From NCBI GenBank assembly GCA_026707585.1, contig JAPOWQ010000029.1, positions 62,001 to 126,000 of the forward strand: 64,000 bases of DNA, in the 5' to 3' direction. The position numbers and the translations under genes are program-made. Source of the DNA: Chloroflexota bacterium. Lineage in GTDB: Bacteria; Chloroflexota; UBA11872. The notes below the pieces were generated by a model. That model had not been told where the DNA came from. It saw only the letters and a list, made by a program, of their open reading frames with translations, and did not search any database. Shown piece after piece: positions 8,597-16,564 of the stretch (its first letter is position 1; the number at the start of each line of letters is the position of its first letter).

Positions 8597-9484
8597 TCAT
8601 GGCCAGATGCCAACGCGACGTAGTACGCCGCGCACATCCTCCATCTCAGCTTCCGTCGCGTTCGGGGCTGGCGAGCGGCGCCAGCGGGGAGCTATGCCGT
8701 AGACCTCGATCATGGCCTGGGCGAATCCGTTATAGCCGGCCGGGAAGCGGTGCCCCGCCGCTCGTACCGGCGTTTCGATGCGCATGACGATTTCCCAGGC
8801 TTTGTCGGTGTCACCGCGCTGCAGTGCTTGCCAGTAACGCATGGCCGGCTCCGGATAGCAGCGCACGAAAGGCTCCAGCCAGGCGCGGCAGCCATGTGGC
8901 CAGAGCAGGAGGTGGCGCTTCATGCCGCCTCCCCCAACCATGGGCCAGCGGTCGCCCCAGCGCATCAGCACTTCGTGTGCGTAGTCGAGCTGCCTGTCCT
9001 CCTTGAACGCGAGGATTCCGGCTTCGTCCTCGATGAGTTCGCAGGATTCAATTGGCACGTCACCCACCAGCATTACGCGATTCTGTTCGGCCACGGCGCG
9101 ATAGAAGTCCGCCAGGGATTGGGGTGTTCCGCGGGCCCAGTCGGCCGGCCGGACCATATAGAGGTCGAAGCCCAGATCGCGCACCAGGTCGCCGAACTCC
9201 AGCGTCTGATGGAGACCCCACATGTTGTCGCAGGCAATGGAAAGGGCGCGGTCGCCGACGTGCGCAATGACGGAGCGGTGAATCTCGGCCAGTTCGGCGT
9301 CGCTCAGCAATGAGACGAGAGTCTCGCCCCAGGTAAGCATGATGACCTGGCAGCCAGCCTCCAGGGAACAGTCGATGACGGCGTGCATGCCGGAATAGTC
9401 GATGGTCCCGTCGCTGTGAAACTTGGTGGGCAGCGGATTGACGGGGCCGCTGAGCAGTGAACGGATCTCGTCAGGGTCGCGCAC
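8597..9484 (-). CDS. Dihydrodipicolinate synthase/N-acetylneuraminate lyase family protein
   Basis: 295-aa Schiff-base aldolase of the DapA/NanA superfamily. It has the substrate-carboxylate loop region (LTWGETLVSLLSDAE, in place of the usual GTTGE) and the lysine in LAFKEDR expected to form the Schiff base. The start chosen is GTG at 9484, preceded by AGGGAG; an upstream ATG at 9544 would add 20 residues with no family likeness. The context (glycosidase-like protein downstream, beta-propeller upstream) points to a catabolic aldolase/dehydratase rather than lysine synthesis. The substrate is not determined. Confidence 0.8.
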   Translation of the reverse strand: MRDPDEIRSLLSGPVNPLPTKFHSDGTIDYSGMHAVIDCSLEAGCQVIMLTWGETLVSLLSDAELAEIHRSVIAHVGDRALSIACDNMWGLHQTLEFGDLVRDLGFDLYMVRPADWARGTPQSLADFYRAVAEQNRVMLVGDVPIESCELIEDEAGILAFKEDRQLDYAHEVLMRWGDRWPMVGGGGMKRHLLLWPHGCRAWLEPFVRCYPEPAMRYWQALQRGDTDKAWEIVMRIETPVRAAGHRFPAGYNGFAQAMIEVYGIAPRWRRSPAPNATEAEMEDVRGVLRRVGIWP

Positions 9485-9588
9485 GTGGCGACTCCCTGCG
9501 TGACTGCGGCAGGCCGCGACGGCGGCATTGAAACTGACCGCCAAGAAGACCGGTCAGTTTGGGCCCCACCAGTTCTGGCGCTGTGGCG

Positions 9589-10569
9589 CTAGTTGGGACT
9601 AATCGCCACCGTCCTGATCTCGCCGAACTCTCGATCCAACTTGCGCCAGGTCTCGCCGCCGTCATCGCTGAGGTAGATGTAGCCGTAAATGCTGGCCGCC
9701 GCGACGCAGTCGGGGACGTCCGCGTGCGCGCTGAAGCAGTAGACGACCGAGTTTGGCGTAACGGGCAGCTCGGGCGTGTCCCACGTGGCGCCGCCATCGA
9801 CGGTGCGGCGGATCGCGCCGGTGACGCCTGGAATGCCGTTGCCGTTCCCGACGAACATGACGTCGGGGTTGTCCGGTCGCACGAGGATATTGCGACAGTA
9901 CGATGAGCCGCCGGCATCGAAGGTCGGGAACTTGTGGTGGTCCCAGCTTTCACCTTCGTCCGTGCTGACCGCCAGACCGAACGGACTGGTGGAATAGACG
10001 AGTGTGGGGTCGCCAGGGCGGATGGCCAGCCCGTGAATGTCGTCATACATCAACTGCGGGCCGACGTTGGCGAGAGCCGTCCAGGAGTCGCCGCCGTCCT
10101 TGCTTCGATAGAGTCCAGCGACTTCGACTCCGGCCCAGACGGTCTGATGGTCACGTGGGTCAACGAGGACTGTGGTCGTGCGGGGCGGGACGATCGGGCC
10201 GTTCAGGTTGACGTTGACTGGCAGCTCTTCCCAGGTGTCACCGTCGTCCGTGGACCGGTAGACGCCGGGGCGTGTTCCGGCAAAGAGGATGCTCGGATCA
10301 ACCGGATCGACCGTGATGGTCCAGACGTGGATGCCGTCAATGGGCGTGTCGAGCTGTTCCCAGGTCTCACCCTGGTCTTCGCTGCGGAAGACGCCCTCGT
10401 CGGTGCCGGCAATCACACGGCCAGGGTCGTTGGGATAGACCGTGACAGCTCGGACGTTGCCCTCGGTCGGGACCGGGCTGCGAATCTGAGTCCAGGTAGC
10501 GCCACCATCGGAACTCACGTTCAGGCCGCCGCCAACCGTGCCCACAAACATCGTGAAGTCTTGCGCCAT
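9589..10569 (-). CDS. BNR/Asp-box beta-propeller protein (sialidase-like fold)
   Basis: 326 aa composed almost entirely of a repeated propeller blade. Seven Asp-box motifs of the form S-x-D-x-G-x-T/S-W are visible (SSDGGATW, SEDQGETW, STDDGDTW, SKDGGDSW, STDEGESW, TVDGGATW, SDDGGETW). This is the glycosyl-hydrolase BNR / VPS10-like 'photosystem stability factor' architecture. No signal peptide is seen. Sialidase catalytic residues (Arg triad, Tyr/Glu) are not evident, so binding or scaffold roles are as likely as hydrolysis. Confidence 0.8.
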   Translation of the reverse strand: MAQDFTMFVGTVGGGLNVSSDGGATWTQIRSPVPTEGNVRAVTVYPNDPGRVIAGTDEGVFRSEDQGETWEQLDTPIDGIHVWTITVDPVDPSILFAGTRPGVYRSTDDGDTWEELPVNVNLNGPIVPPRTTTVLVDPRDHQTVWAGVEVAGLYRSKDGGDSWTALANVGPQLMYDDIHGLAIRPGDPTLVYSTSPFGLAVSTDEGESWDHHKFPTFDAGGSSYCRNILVRPDNPDVMFVGNGNGIPGVTGAIRRTVDGGATWDTPELPVTPNSVVYCFSAHADVPDCVAAASIYGYIYLSDDGGETWRKLDREFGEIRTVAISPN

Positions 10570-10742
10570 CGCACTTGTCCCTCGCGATGGCCCGCAGGGC
10601 GTGCCCGGCGCAGCGGGTACGACCGCCGAACCAACGCTTGCTAAGCCGTTGTCAGGTAAGTCTATCGGAAGCTGGGCCGAACGTTGGGCAACCGCCGATC
10701 TGAGAGTGCGGAGGAGGACCGTCGGTTACGTGCGAAGCCGGT
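10570..10742. other. Intergenic region, nothing recognised
   Basis: This 173-bp gap between the beta-propeller gene's start side and the end of a methyltransferase gene shows no tRNA, clear promoter or hairpin with a T-tract. It probably carries the beta-propeller gene's promoter. Confidence 0.4.
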
Positions 10743-11609
10743 TCACTCAGGCAGTGTTGCGCGAACTGAGAACATGAATGGAACACGGCCGGGGTGATCG
10801 CGCAGGCGCCACCAGCCATCCGGGCCTTCGACCAGGTCGGGAATGGCACGGTAAGCGGAGAACGGGTATTCCCGCAGAGAGTCGATCCGGAAACCGGCGT
10901 CGATGAACGCGTTGACAATCTCGCCTAATGCGTGATTCCACTCGAAGTTAACCGTGTGGTCTATCGACACGTCCGATTCGACATAGGTTCCCGGCTCGTC
11001 ATAGCGCAGAGCCTGACCTTCGAAGTAGGGGCCAACGAATTCGAGACGGCCGTCGGGTGAATCCAGATCAAGGGAATGAACGACCGGGTGCCCGTCGCGA
11101 ATGTAGGCCGTTCCACCGGGGCGGGTGAGCTGGCTCAGCACTTGCGCCCACGCAGCCACGTCAGGAAGCCAGCACAGGACACCTTCGCTGGCATAGACGA
11201 TGTCGAACGTCTCGTTCAGTGCCTTCAGCGCTTCGTATACGTCGGATTCGACAAACGTGGCCGGCGTCTGGCATCGGCTGCTGATTTCACGAGCGGCGTG
11301 AATGGCGGGACCCGAAAAGTCCAGTCCGGTGACTTGGGCACCGAGCCGGGCCCAGGAGAGCGTATCCAGGCCGATGTGGCATTGCAGATGCAAGAGGGAC
11401 TGGCCGCGGACGTCGCCCAGATCCTCCCGATCCAACTTGACGGCCTTGGCGATCCGCTGACTGTCGGAGACAAAGCCTTCGACGTCGTATCCGGGCGACG
11501 CCAAATGCGCGGCTACGCGGTCATTCCAGTTGGCCAGGTTCGCCTCGCGTTCCGCGGCGCGGTCGGCCCAGACCTCTGATCGGGTCGCAGAGCTGTCAGA
11601 TGAACGCAT
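10743..11609 (-). CDS. Class I SAM-dependent methyltransferase
   Basis: 288-aa methyltransferase. The SAM-binding region is LLHLQCHIGLDTLSWARLGAQVTGLDFSG (residues about 70-98 in total, shown as consecutive motif I and II elements), with the post-I acidic residue in GLDF. A later motif, FDIVYASEGVLCWLPD, matches the 'F-D-x-V' strand. It lies next to tRNA-Lys. Related proteins are annotated only as generic methyltransferases, so the acceptor is unknown. Confidence 0.82.
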   Translation of the reverse strand: MRSSDSSATRSEVWADRAAEREANLANWNDRVAAHLASPGYDVEGFVSDSQRIAKAVKLDREDLGDVRGQSLLHLQCHIGLDTLSWARLGAQVTGLDFSGPAIHAAREISSRCQTPATFVESDVYEALKALNETFDIVYASEGVLCWLPDVAAWAQVLSQLTRPGGTAYIRDGHPVVHSLDLDSPDGRLEFVGPYFEGQALRYDEPGTYVESDVSIDHTVNFEWNHALGEIVNAFIDAGFRIDSLREYPFSAYRAIPDLVEGPDGWWRLRDHPGRVPFMFSVRATLPE

Positions 11610-11660
11610 GGGAGAAACCGGTCGATCCTTGGTTCGCGCGGTCAGCGGTGTAACGGGTCG

Positions 11661-11736
11661 TGGTACCCCCGGTAGGACTCGAACCTACAACCAACTGATT
11701 AAGAGTCAGCTGCTCTTCCAATTGAGCTACGGAGGC
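11661..11736 (-). tRNA. tRNA-Lys (anticodon CUU)
   Basis: A 76-nt cloverleaf can be folded by eye on the minus strand. The acceptor stem starts GCCTCCG and pairs with CGGGGGT (first pair G-U). The D-arm is GCTC/GAGC, the anticodon loop CTCTTAA has CTT at positions 34-36, and the T-arm contains GGTTCGAGTCC. The 3' CCA is encoded. Confidence 0.96.
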
Positions 11737-11899
11737 TCGCGCGTTCGCGGAGCCGGAGCCCGCGAGCGACGCTCACGATGGTAGCAACACCGACGGACGG
11801 CTCCGAGAGTCTCCGGAGTGAAACGTGAGGCGCTTCACGATTCGTCCGCCTCGATGGTGAGACTATGGTGTTGCAGCGGTCCTTCCCACGGGTGCCCTC

Positions 11900-12577
11900 A
11901 TGCAGTGGCAATTCTCGGCTCGTCTAACGTCGTTGATCGTATTGGCGGTGATCTCGTTGGCCGTCGGCGGGGCAGCGCTTGGTCTTGCGCTGGCACGTGG
12001 GGGATCGGCCGACTCCTCGGAACGAGTAGTTGCGCACATGGAGAACGAGCGGTCCAAAACCAAGGCCGATTCGCGGGTTTCCCAGCGGCGCTACGACAAG
12101 TGGGACCACGATCGCAATTCGCGCACCGAGCGACAACGCTCAGGCGATCGGTACGAGCGGAGCAAGGACAGTCGTGGTCGCTCCCACGATTGGTGGGGCT
12201 CCCGTCGCGTAATTGTCGTGCCGCGGATTGAGGTGTCTCCGCGCGAGTTCTTCCGTGGCGACTCTCCATTCATGCGCCGATTCGAGCGCGATAGGCCCGA
12301 GCGACAAGCCGTACGAGCAGGCGGCATGGTGATTGCGGTAGGCGAGGTCACGGCCGTGCGCGACGGCGTCATCGAGATGTTCACCATGCTGGGCAACGAG
12401 GTGACCATTGATCTCAGCCAGCTCGAGACAGGCATCAAGCCGGAGGTGGGCGCGGCGGCAATCGTGATCGCCGAGCGTGATGGAGACGGCTACGTTGCCC
12501 GGTCGATGGACCTGCTTGACGTTCGACTCTCGGAGATGCTGGAGGGCATGCGCGCCCGTTCGCGCTCGGCTTCCTGA
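11900..12577 (+). CDS. Membrane-anchored protein with charged linker and C-terminal beta domain, unknown function
   Basis: 225 aa, not assigned to a named family. One N-terminal membrane helix (residues about 9-33, rich in Leu, Ile, Ala and Gly) is followed by a highly charged Arg/Asp/Ser linker (about 37-100) and then a compact C-terminal domain (about 140-205: GEVTAVRDGVIEMF, NEVTIDLSQLE, AAAIVIAERDGDGYVARS). This resembles DUF5666-like OB-type modules (weak likeness). It starts at ATG 11900, divergent from tRNA-Lys, and is followed by two strong inverted repeats. Probably a surface or periplasm-facing protein. Confidence 0.6.
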   Translation: MQWQFSARLTSLIVLAVISLAVGGAALGLALARGGSADSSERVVAHMENERSKTKADSRVSQRRYDKWDHDRNSRTERQRSGDRYERSKDSRGRSHDWWGSRRVIVVPRIEVSPREFFRGDSPFMRRFERDRPERQAVRAGGMVIAVGEVTAVRDGVIEMFTMLGNEVTIDLSQLETGIKPEVGAAAIVIAERDGDGYVARSMDLLDVRLSEMLEGMRARSRSAS

Positions 12578-12580
12578 AGC

Positions 12581-12638
12581 CGTCCAGCCGGCCTGGACGC
12601 CGGCACCGCGCAGGTAGAGTAGTCGTGCAGGTGCCGGC
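12581..12638. repeat. Two adjacent perfect inverted repeats after a gene stop
   Basis: Immediately after the stop at 12577, CGTCCAG (12581-12587) pairs with CTGGACG (12593-12599) around a 5-nt loop. Next, GCCGGCACC (12599-12607) pairs with GGTGCCGGC (12630-12638). Neither is followed by a T-run, so they may be RNA-stabilising or weak-terminator hairpins, or a leader for the next gene. Confidence 0.55.
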
Positions 12639-12661
12639 GGGCCCGGCCAGGTGACCGTGGA

Positions 12662-13300
12662 ATGCGTACCTTTCGGCACGATCTCGTCGAGTCGCTGGTC
12701 ATCATTGGGATCTTCACCGCCGTCGGGATGGGGCCGCTGTACGCCCTCGGGGCGGTTGCCGATGGCTTTCTGAACCCCGAAGATCCGAGTAGCTGGGGCG
12801 CCAGTTCGCCGGTCGTCTACTCGTTGGCCATTGTGTTGATCGGCTATTTCTTTGGATGGACGACGACCAGCCTGGCCGTCGACTTTGAGGCGTTTTGGAG
12901 GATTCCCGGGCGCCTGCGCGCGTTCGAGGCAATGGTGACCGAAGCCGGCAACGGCAGCGTGTTGCACACCGCGGCGAATGAACGCGACGGAGCGATCGGC
13001 GCCCTGCGGTATCGGCGACTGCGGACACTCGGGAGCAGCATTCTCGCCGTGGCGCCGCTGACCTTCGTCTACATCGCGGTACGGGGAGCCTGGCTTGCCT
13101 CAGGCCTTGCTGGCACAGCGGCCCTGGTTGAGCTGTTGCGAACTGCGATAGCTGGAGAAGCAACGACCGCTTCGCTTCTGGCCCTGGGTGCCTCGCTGCT
13201 GGTCTTCGCGGCGGCGAGCCTGCTCACTCGCGCGCTGGCGGTCCCGGCCGCGCGGCAGGCCGCCGCCGTTGTCGAAGCCGGTTACGCCGACGGTAGCTAA
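12662..13300 (+). CDS. Small multi-pass membrane protein, unknown function
   Basis: 212 aa with about four hydrophobic segments: residues 10-33, 50-72, 118-140 and 160-190. A soluble central loop lies between the second and third. It starts at ATG 12662 with AGGTGA 6-7 nt upstream. No conserved catalytic motif was recognised. The last codons overlap the stop of the convergent Nif3-like gene by 4 nt (CTAA). It may be co-expressed with the anchored protein 85 bp upstream. Confidence 0.65.
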   Translation: MRTFRHDLVESLVIIGIFTAVGMGPLYALGAVADGFLNPEDPSSWGASSPVVYSLAIVLIGYFFGWTTTSLAVDFEAFWRIPGRLRAFEAMVTEAGNGSVLHTAANERDGAIGALRYRRLRTLGSSILAVAPLTFVYIAVRGAWLASGLAGTAALVELLRTAIAGEATTASLLALGASLLVFAAASLLTRALAVPAARQAAAVVEAGYADGS

Positions 13301-14061
13301 GCGTTCGTGGGCAGGTCGACGAATTTGGCGCTGCAGTCAAGCTCGGCGGAGATCAGTTCGGCCAGTGCCTGGACGCCGAAAACCTCGGTCGCGTAGTGGC
13401 CGGCCGCCAGGAAGTGGACTCCCAATTCGCGGCTCCACATTTCCGCCGGTTCAAACAAGTCGCCAGTCAGAAACGCGTCGCAGCCGCTGGCCGCGACCTC
13501 CGGAAAGTAGCGAGGACCGCCGCCGCTGCAGACGGCGATTCGACGGACTTCTGGCGGGCCGTTGGCATAGTTGGCGTGGAGCGGGCCTACGGCCCGACTG
13601 ACGCGCTCGGCGAATTGGTCCGCCGGCACGGGGTCTGACGCCGAACCGAACCAGCCGACGGGCCGGTCGCCTACGTGTGCGAATCCGACACGCTCTCTCC
13701 GGAACCCAAGCGCTTCAATAATGCGGGCGTTGTTGCCCAGGGTGGGGTGACCGTCCAGCGCCAGGTGATAGGCGGCGAGATTGATTTCGTAGTCAAAGAG
13801 GATTCGCAGGCGCTCGCGCAACATTGGGTCAATCACGCGCGAGTCCTTGTCCCAGAACAAGCCGTGATGCACAACCACCAGGCCGACGTCCCGCTCAGCC
13901 GCAACTTCAAACAGCGCGCGGCTGGCCGACACGGCTGTGACTACTGTGTCGACTACTTCGCGCCCGTGGACCTGTAGGCCCATCGGGCCGTAGTCGGGAA
14001 AGGCCTGAAGCTCGAGAACCCGGTTTAGGTGAGTGACGACATCGTCGCGGGGCTCAGCCAC
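13297..14061 (-). CDS. Nif3-like dinuclear metal centre protein (GTP cyclohydrolase I type 2/YbgI family)
   Basis: 254 aa, usual length for the short YbgI/Nif3 form without the inserted PII-like domain. Metal ligands are visible: the His pair in VVVHHGLFW, Asp in LALDGHPTLGNN, and His/Glu in AAGHYATEVFG. The family is conserved, but its physiological reaction is not settled. The start at 14061 overlaps the end of the DUF5069 gene by 8 nt, so the two are likely translated together. Confidence 0.9.
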   Translation of the reverse strand: MAEPRDDVVTHLNRVLELQAFPDYGPMGLQVHGREVVDTVVTAVSASRALFEVAAERDVGLVVVHHGLFWDKDSRVIDPMLRERLRILFDYEINLAAYHLALDGHPTLGNNARIIEALGFRRERVGFAHVGDRPVGWFGSASDPVPADQFAERVSRAVGPLHANYANGPPEVRRIAVCSGGGPRYFPEVAASGCDAFLTGDLFEPAEMWSRELGVHFLAAGHYATEVFGVQALAELISAELDCSAKFVDLPTNA

Positions 14062-14347
14062 CGGCTGCCGGCTCGGGCGCCTTGCGGCGTTCGCGTACCT
14101 GGCGAACGAGCTCGGCGTCCGTGTCCGACGAGACCGAGATTTCCATGAATTCGTCCGCGCTCATCCCGAGTTCACCCAGGACCCGCCGGTCGATGGGGCA
14201 CGGATAGATGTAGTCGTCAATGGTTCCGTCTGCCTTGGCGCGGGCCTTGTCCGACATGCGGGCGATCCACGGAATCCCGCCGATCACCAGATCGCGTCCC
14301 CGCGGCTGGAAGGGTTGGTTCGTCCCGGAGTCGTTGTTAGCAGCCAT
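14054..14347 (-). CDS. DUF5069 family protein
   Basis: About 97 aa from the ATG at 14347 (a GTG at 14386 would add 13 residues). The sequence GIPWIARMSDKARAKADGT followed by DDYIYPCPIDRRVLGELGMSADEF carries the hallmark W-x-x-R-M-x-D-K-A-R and Y-I-Y-P-C-P-x-D-R motifs of DUF5069. These proteins are small, cytoplasmic and uncharacterised. It is tightly packed between the kinase-fold gene and the Nif3-like gene on the same strand. Confidence 0.8.
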   Translation of the reverse strand: MAANNDSGTNQPFQPRGRDLVIGGIPWIARMSDKARAKADGTIDDYIYPCPIDRRVLGELGMSADEFMEISVSSDTDAELVRQVRERRKAPEPAAGG

Positions 14348-14363
14348 GGCTTGCTCGTTTCCG

Positions 14364-15272
14364 CTATCCGCAATTGGACGTGACACCTGATTCTAGACGA
14401 AGTCCCGCGCGAATCTGTTGTGCCGCGCGCGATCGGCCGGGGATGTGGTTCGCCATGTCCGCGGGCAGGTTTCGGGGCTTACTCCACAGACCGGCCGCAT
14501 GGGCTAGGGCCAGGAGCGTGACGGCTGCGTCCAAGCGGTCCGGCCCCGGCTCGTCCGAAAGGTCAGCAGCGAGGCTAAGCACGGTTCCTGCCTCGGTGGC
14601 CGTGGTTACGTATTTGGCGTAGGTCCAGTCGGCGAAGTCCAGGCCCAGAATCTCAAGATCGATGAACGTAGCCCGGTCCCCATCAACGACAATGTTTGAC
14701 GGCGAGGCGTCGAGGGGCAGAAGGGCCAGGTCGTCCGAGGCCAGGGTCTGTCGCAGGTCGTCGATGGCGTCGGACGGAATGCTGGGAACGGCCTGGGCCA
14801 CGCCCTGCGCCACAGCGGCGAGTTCCATCTGGCGCTTGCGCAGGGCGTCCCGGCGCCGAGATTCGGTGATGCGCGCGTTCCATGGAGCCAGCGCTTGCAA
14901 TAGCCGCAGCCAGGCGCGGCGAACGGTCTCCACTTCAGATGCATCCGCCGAATCAGCAGCGAGCAGTTGCTGGAACACCGTCCGACCTGGAATCCAGACC
15001 CGCGCGAGCGCTCGTGCGTCGGCTGCTTCGGCGACGACTTCAGGCACCGGGGCGCCGGCCTGCCAGAGTTCCCTGTAGAGCGCGACTTCGGTTCGCAGTC
15101 GCTCGTGCGCGTTGGGTCCGTCGAAGAGTTTGAGCGCCAGATCGGCATCGTCACGCGTCCACCGCCAGAGGCTCTGACGAACGGTTCGTAACCGTCCGTT
15201 GGTTGGCTGGTCGGCTGCAAGCAGGACCGCCTTGATCCGGGCCTTGGTCTCAGCCGACGGGGTCGAGTTCAA
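14364..15272 (-). CDS. Aminoglycoside-phosphotransferase/kinase-fold protein
   Basis: 302 aa. The N-lobe contains a lysine in ADLALKLFDG and a glutamate in RLRTEVALYRELW, as in APH/choline-kinase proteins. The C-lobe has LLPLDASPSNIVVDGDRATFIDLEILG, where DASPSNIVV matches the Brenner motif (H-x-D-x-x-x-x-N) with the His replaced by Leu, and IDLE replaces the metal-binding DFG-like IDWE/IDFE. Probably a small-molecule kinase, but the substituted His makes activity uncertain. The start and end overlap neighbouring genes by about 20 nt. Confidence 0.6.
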   Translation of the reverse strand: MNSTPSAETKARIKAVLLAADQPTNGRLRTVRQSLWRWTRDDADLALKLFDGPNAHERLRTEVALYRELWQAGAPVPEVVAEAADARALARVWIPGRTVFQQLLAADSADASEVETVRRAWLRLLQALAPWNARITESRRRDALRKRQMELAAVAQGVAQAVPSIPSDAIDDLRQTLASDDLALLPLDASPSNIVVDGDRATFIDLEILGLDFADWTYAKYVTTATEAGTVLSLAADLSDEPGPDRLDAAVTLLALAHAAGLWSKPRNLPADMANHIPGRSRAAQQIRAGLRLESGVTSNCG

Positions 15273-15891
15273 TGTCGGTGCGTACGGTTCTGGCGGGTTC
15301 GATTCCCAGGGCTAGAGCCAGGTCGCGCGACGTGACGATCTGGTCCGGGGCGAGTCGAAGACGGGCGACCAGCCGACCGCGTTCCGCACGCAGACTTCCC
15401 ACTCCAGGCCGGATGTTGCGTGTCGCGCCTTCAGGGTCACGCGCCCGCTGGATTTCCACCGCATCGCGCGCCAGTAGGCGGCTGACCCTGGCGGCCAGGT
15501 CGGGCGGCTGCGGGTTGACGGTGATTTCGTAGTCGGCCCAGGTGGTGCGAACGCGGCGGCCGGGCGCGCGGGCGACCTCAACGACCCCCATGCCGGGGAT
15601 GGCGGCGGCGGCCAGACGCTCTTGAACCTGTGGAGCATCCAGGACTTCGCGCAGCGCCATGGTCATGTACTCGCGGCAGCCTTCCGCGCCGACGGGAAGC
15701 GGCGGACCGAAGCTGAGGCGCGGTTTGGGGCTGAAGCCGCGGCTGTATGCGAGGGGCAGCCCGGCGCGGCGAGTCACGCGCTCCCAGGCCCGTCGCACGT
15801 CGTGCTGCGACAGAAAGCGCGAAGCGCCCGTTTTGGTGAACCGGATCAGATACCAGCAGTCCGGCAGTTCGGGTTCCGAAGTCACGCGCAA
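15250..15891 (-). CDS. DUF2344 (TIGR03936) radical-SAM-associated protein
   Basis: 213 aa with the signature start YLIRFTKTGASRFLSQHDVRRAWERVTRRAGLPLAYSRGFSPKPRLSFGPPLPVG (shown only to point to its motif series: F-x-K-x-G, F-L-S-Q-H-D and G-F-S-P-x-P-R-L-S-F). In most genomes this domain sits beside, or is fused to, a B12-binding radical SAM protein, possibly acting on RNA. Here no radical SAM gene adjoins it; the neighbours are the kinase-fold gene and, divergently, an HNH nuclease. It starts the four-gene overlapping run ending in the Nif3-like gene. Confidence 0.88.
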   Translation of the reverse strand: MRVTSEPELPDCWYLIRFTKTGASRFLSQHDVRRAWERVTRRAGLPLAYSRGFSPKPRLSFGPPLPVGAEGCREYMTMALREVLDAPQVQERLAAAAIPGMGVVEVARAPGRRVRTTWADYEITVNPQPPDLAARVSRLLARDAVEIQRARDPEGATRNIRPGVGSLRAERGRLVARLRLAPDQIVTSRDLALALGIEPARTVRTDIELDPVG

Positions 15892-15996
15892 GGATAAGGC
15901 GATGGATGGACTGGCGCTGGCAGCCGCGCGGCCGCGATGCGGATTGGCGGCTGACCTGTACCATGGCCGCGGCTAGCCGCGACGCGTCGGGGGCCT

Positions 15997-16521
15997 GTGG
16001 ATACGCCGGTTCTGCTGCTGAATCAGAACTACGAGCCGCTGAACGTCTGCCGCGTGCGACGCGCCATCGTGCTGCTGGCCAAGGGCAAGGCCGAGCCGCT
16101 GGCGCACCACGACCGTCCGCTGCGCACCCCCGCTCGGGAAGTGCCCCGGCCCAGTGTCATTCGGCTGCGGTACTACGTGCGACGACCACGGCCCACAATC
16201 AAGCTGAGCCGCCGCGAGGTGCTGGTACGAGACGCGCATACCTGTCAGTACTGCGGAACGCGCGGCACTGACATGACCATTGACCACGTGAAGCCGCGGC
16301 GGCTGGGCGGGCGGCGGCGGTGGGACAACCTGGTGACGGCGTGCCGTCCCTGCAATCTGCGCAAGGCCGGGCGGACGCCGCTTGGCGCCAACATGCGCTT
16401 GCTGCGGCGGCCGACACACCCGCGGTCACCGTATTCGCACCTGATCGGCAGGTTTTTCAACGGTAGGTTGGACCCTGCATGGGCGCCGTATCTGCCGGCC
16501 CAATTGCAGCGGGCCAGTTGA
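15997..16521 (+). CDS. HNH endonuclease family protein
   Basis: 174 aa. The N-terminal part (VLLLNQNYEPLNVCRVRRA) is typical of the small stand-alone HNH proteins common in Chloroflexota, Cyanobacteria and Actinobacteria. The nuclease core has the zinc cysteines in CQYCG and CRPCN and the catalytic DH pair in MTIDHVKPRRLGG, followed by W-D-N-L. The start is GTG at 15997 with a G-run upstream. The biological role of this housekeeping-like group is unknown; it need not be mobile. Confidence 0.9.
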   Translation: MDTPVLLLNQNYEPLNVCRVRRAIVLLAKGKAEPLAHHDRPLRTPAREVPRPSVIRLRYYVRRPRPTIKLSRREVLVRDAHTCQYCGTRGTDMTIDHVKPRRLGGRRRWDNLVTACRPCNLRKAGRTPLGANMRLLRRPTHPRSPYSHLIGRFFNGRLDPAWAPYLPAQLQRAS

Positions 16522-16564
16522 GTCGTCTGCGGTTGGCGCGAAACGCGAAGGGAGCCGGGAGCCA

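Noticed and set aside
8597-10569. Sialic-acid degradation cluster (NanA-like aldolase plus sialidase-like propeller)
   Set aside because: The propeller lacks evident sialidase catalytic residues and a signal peptide, and no NanK/NanE genes are present.
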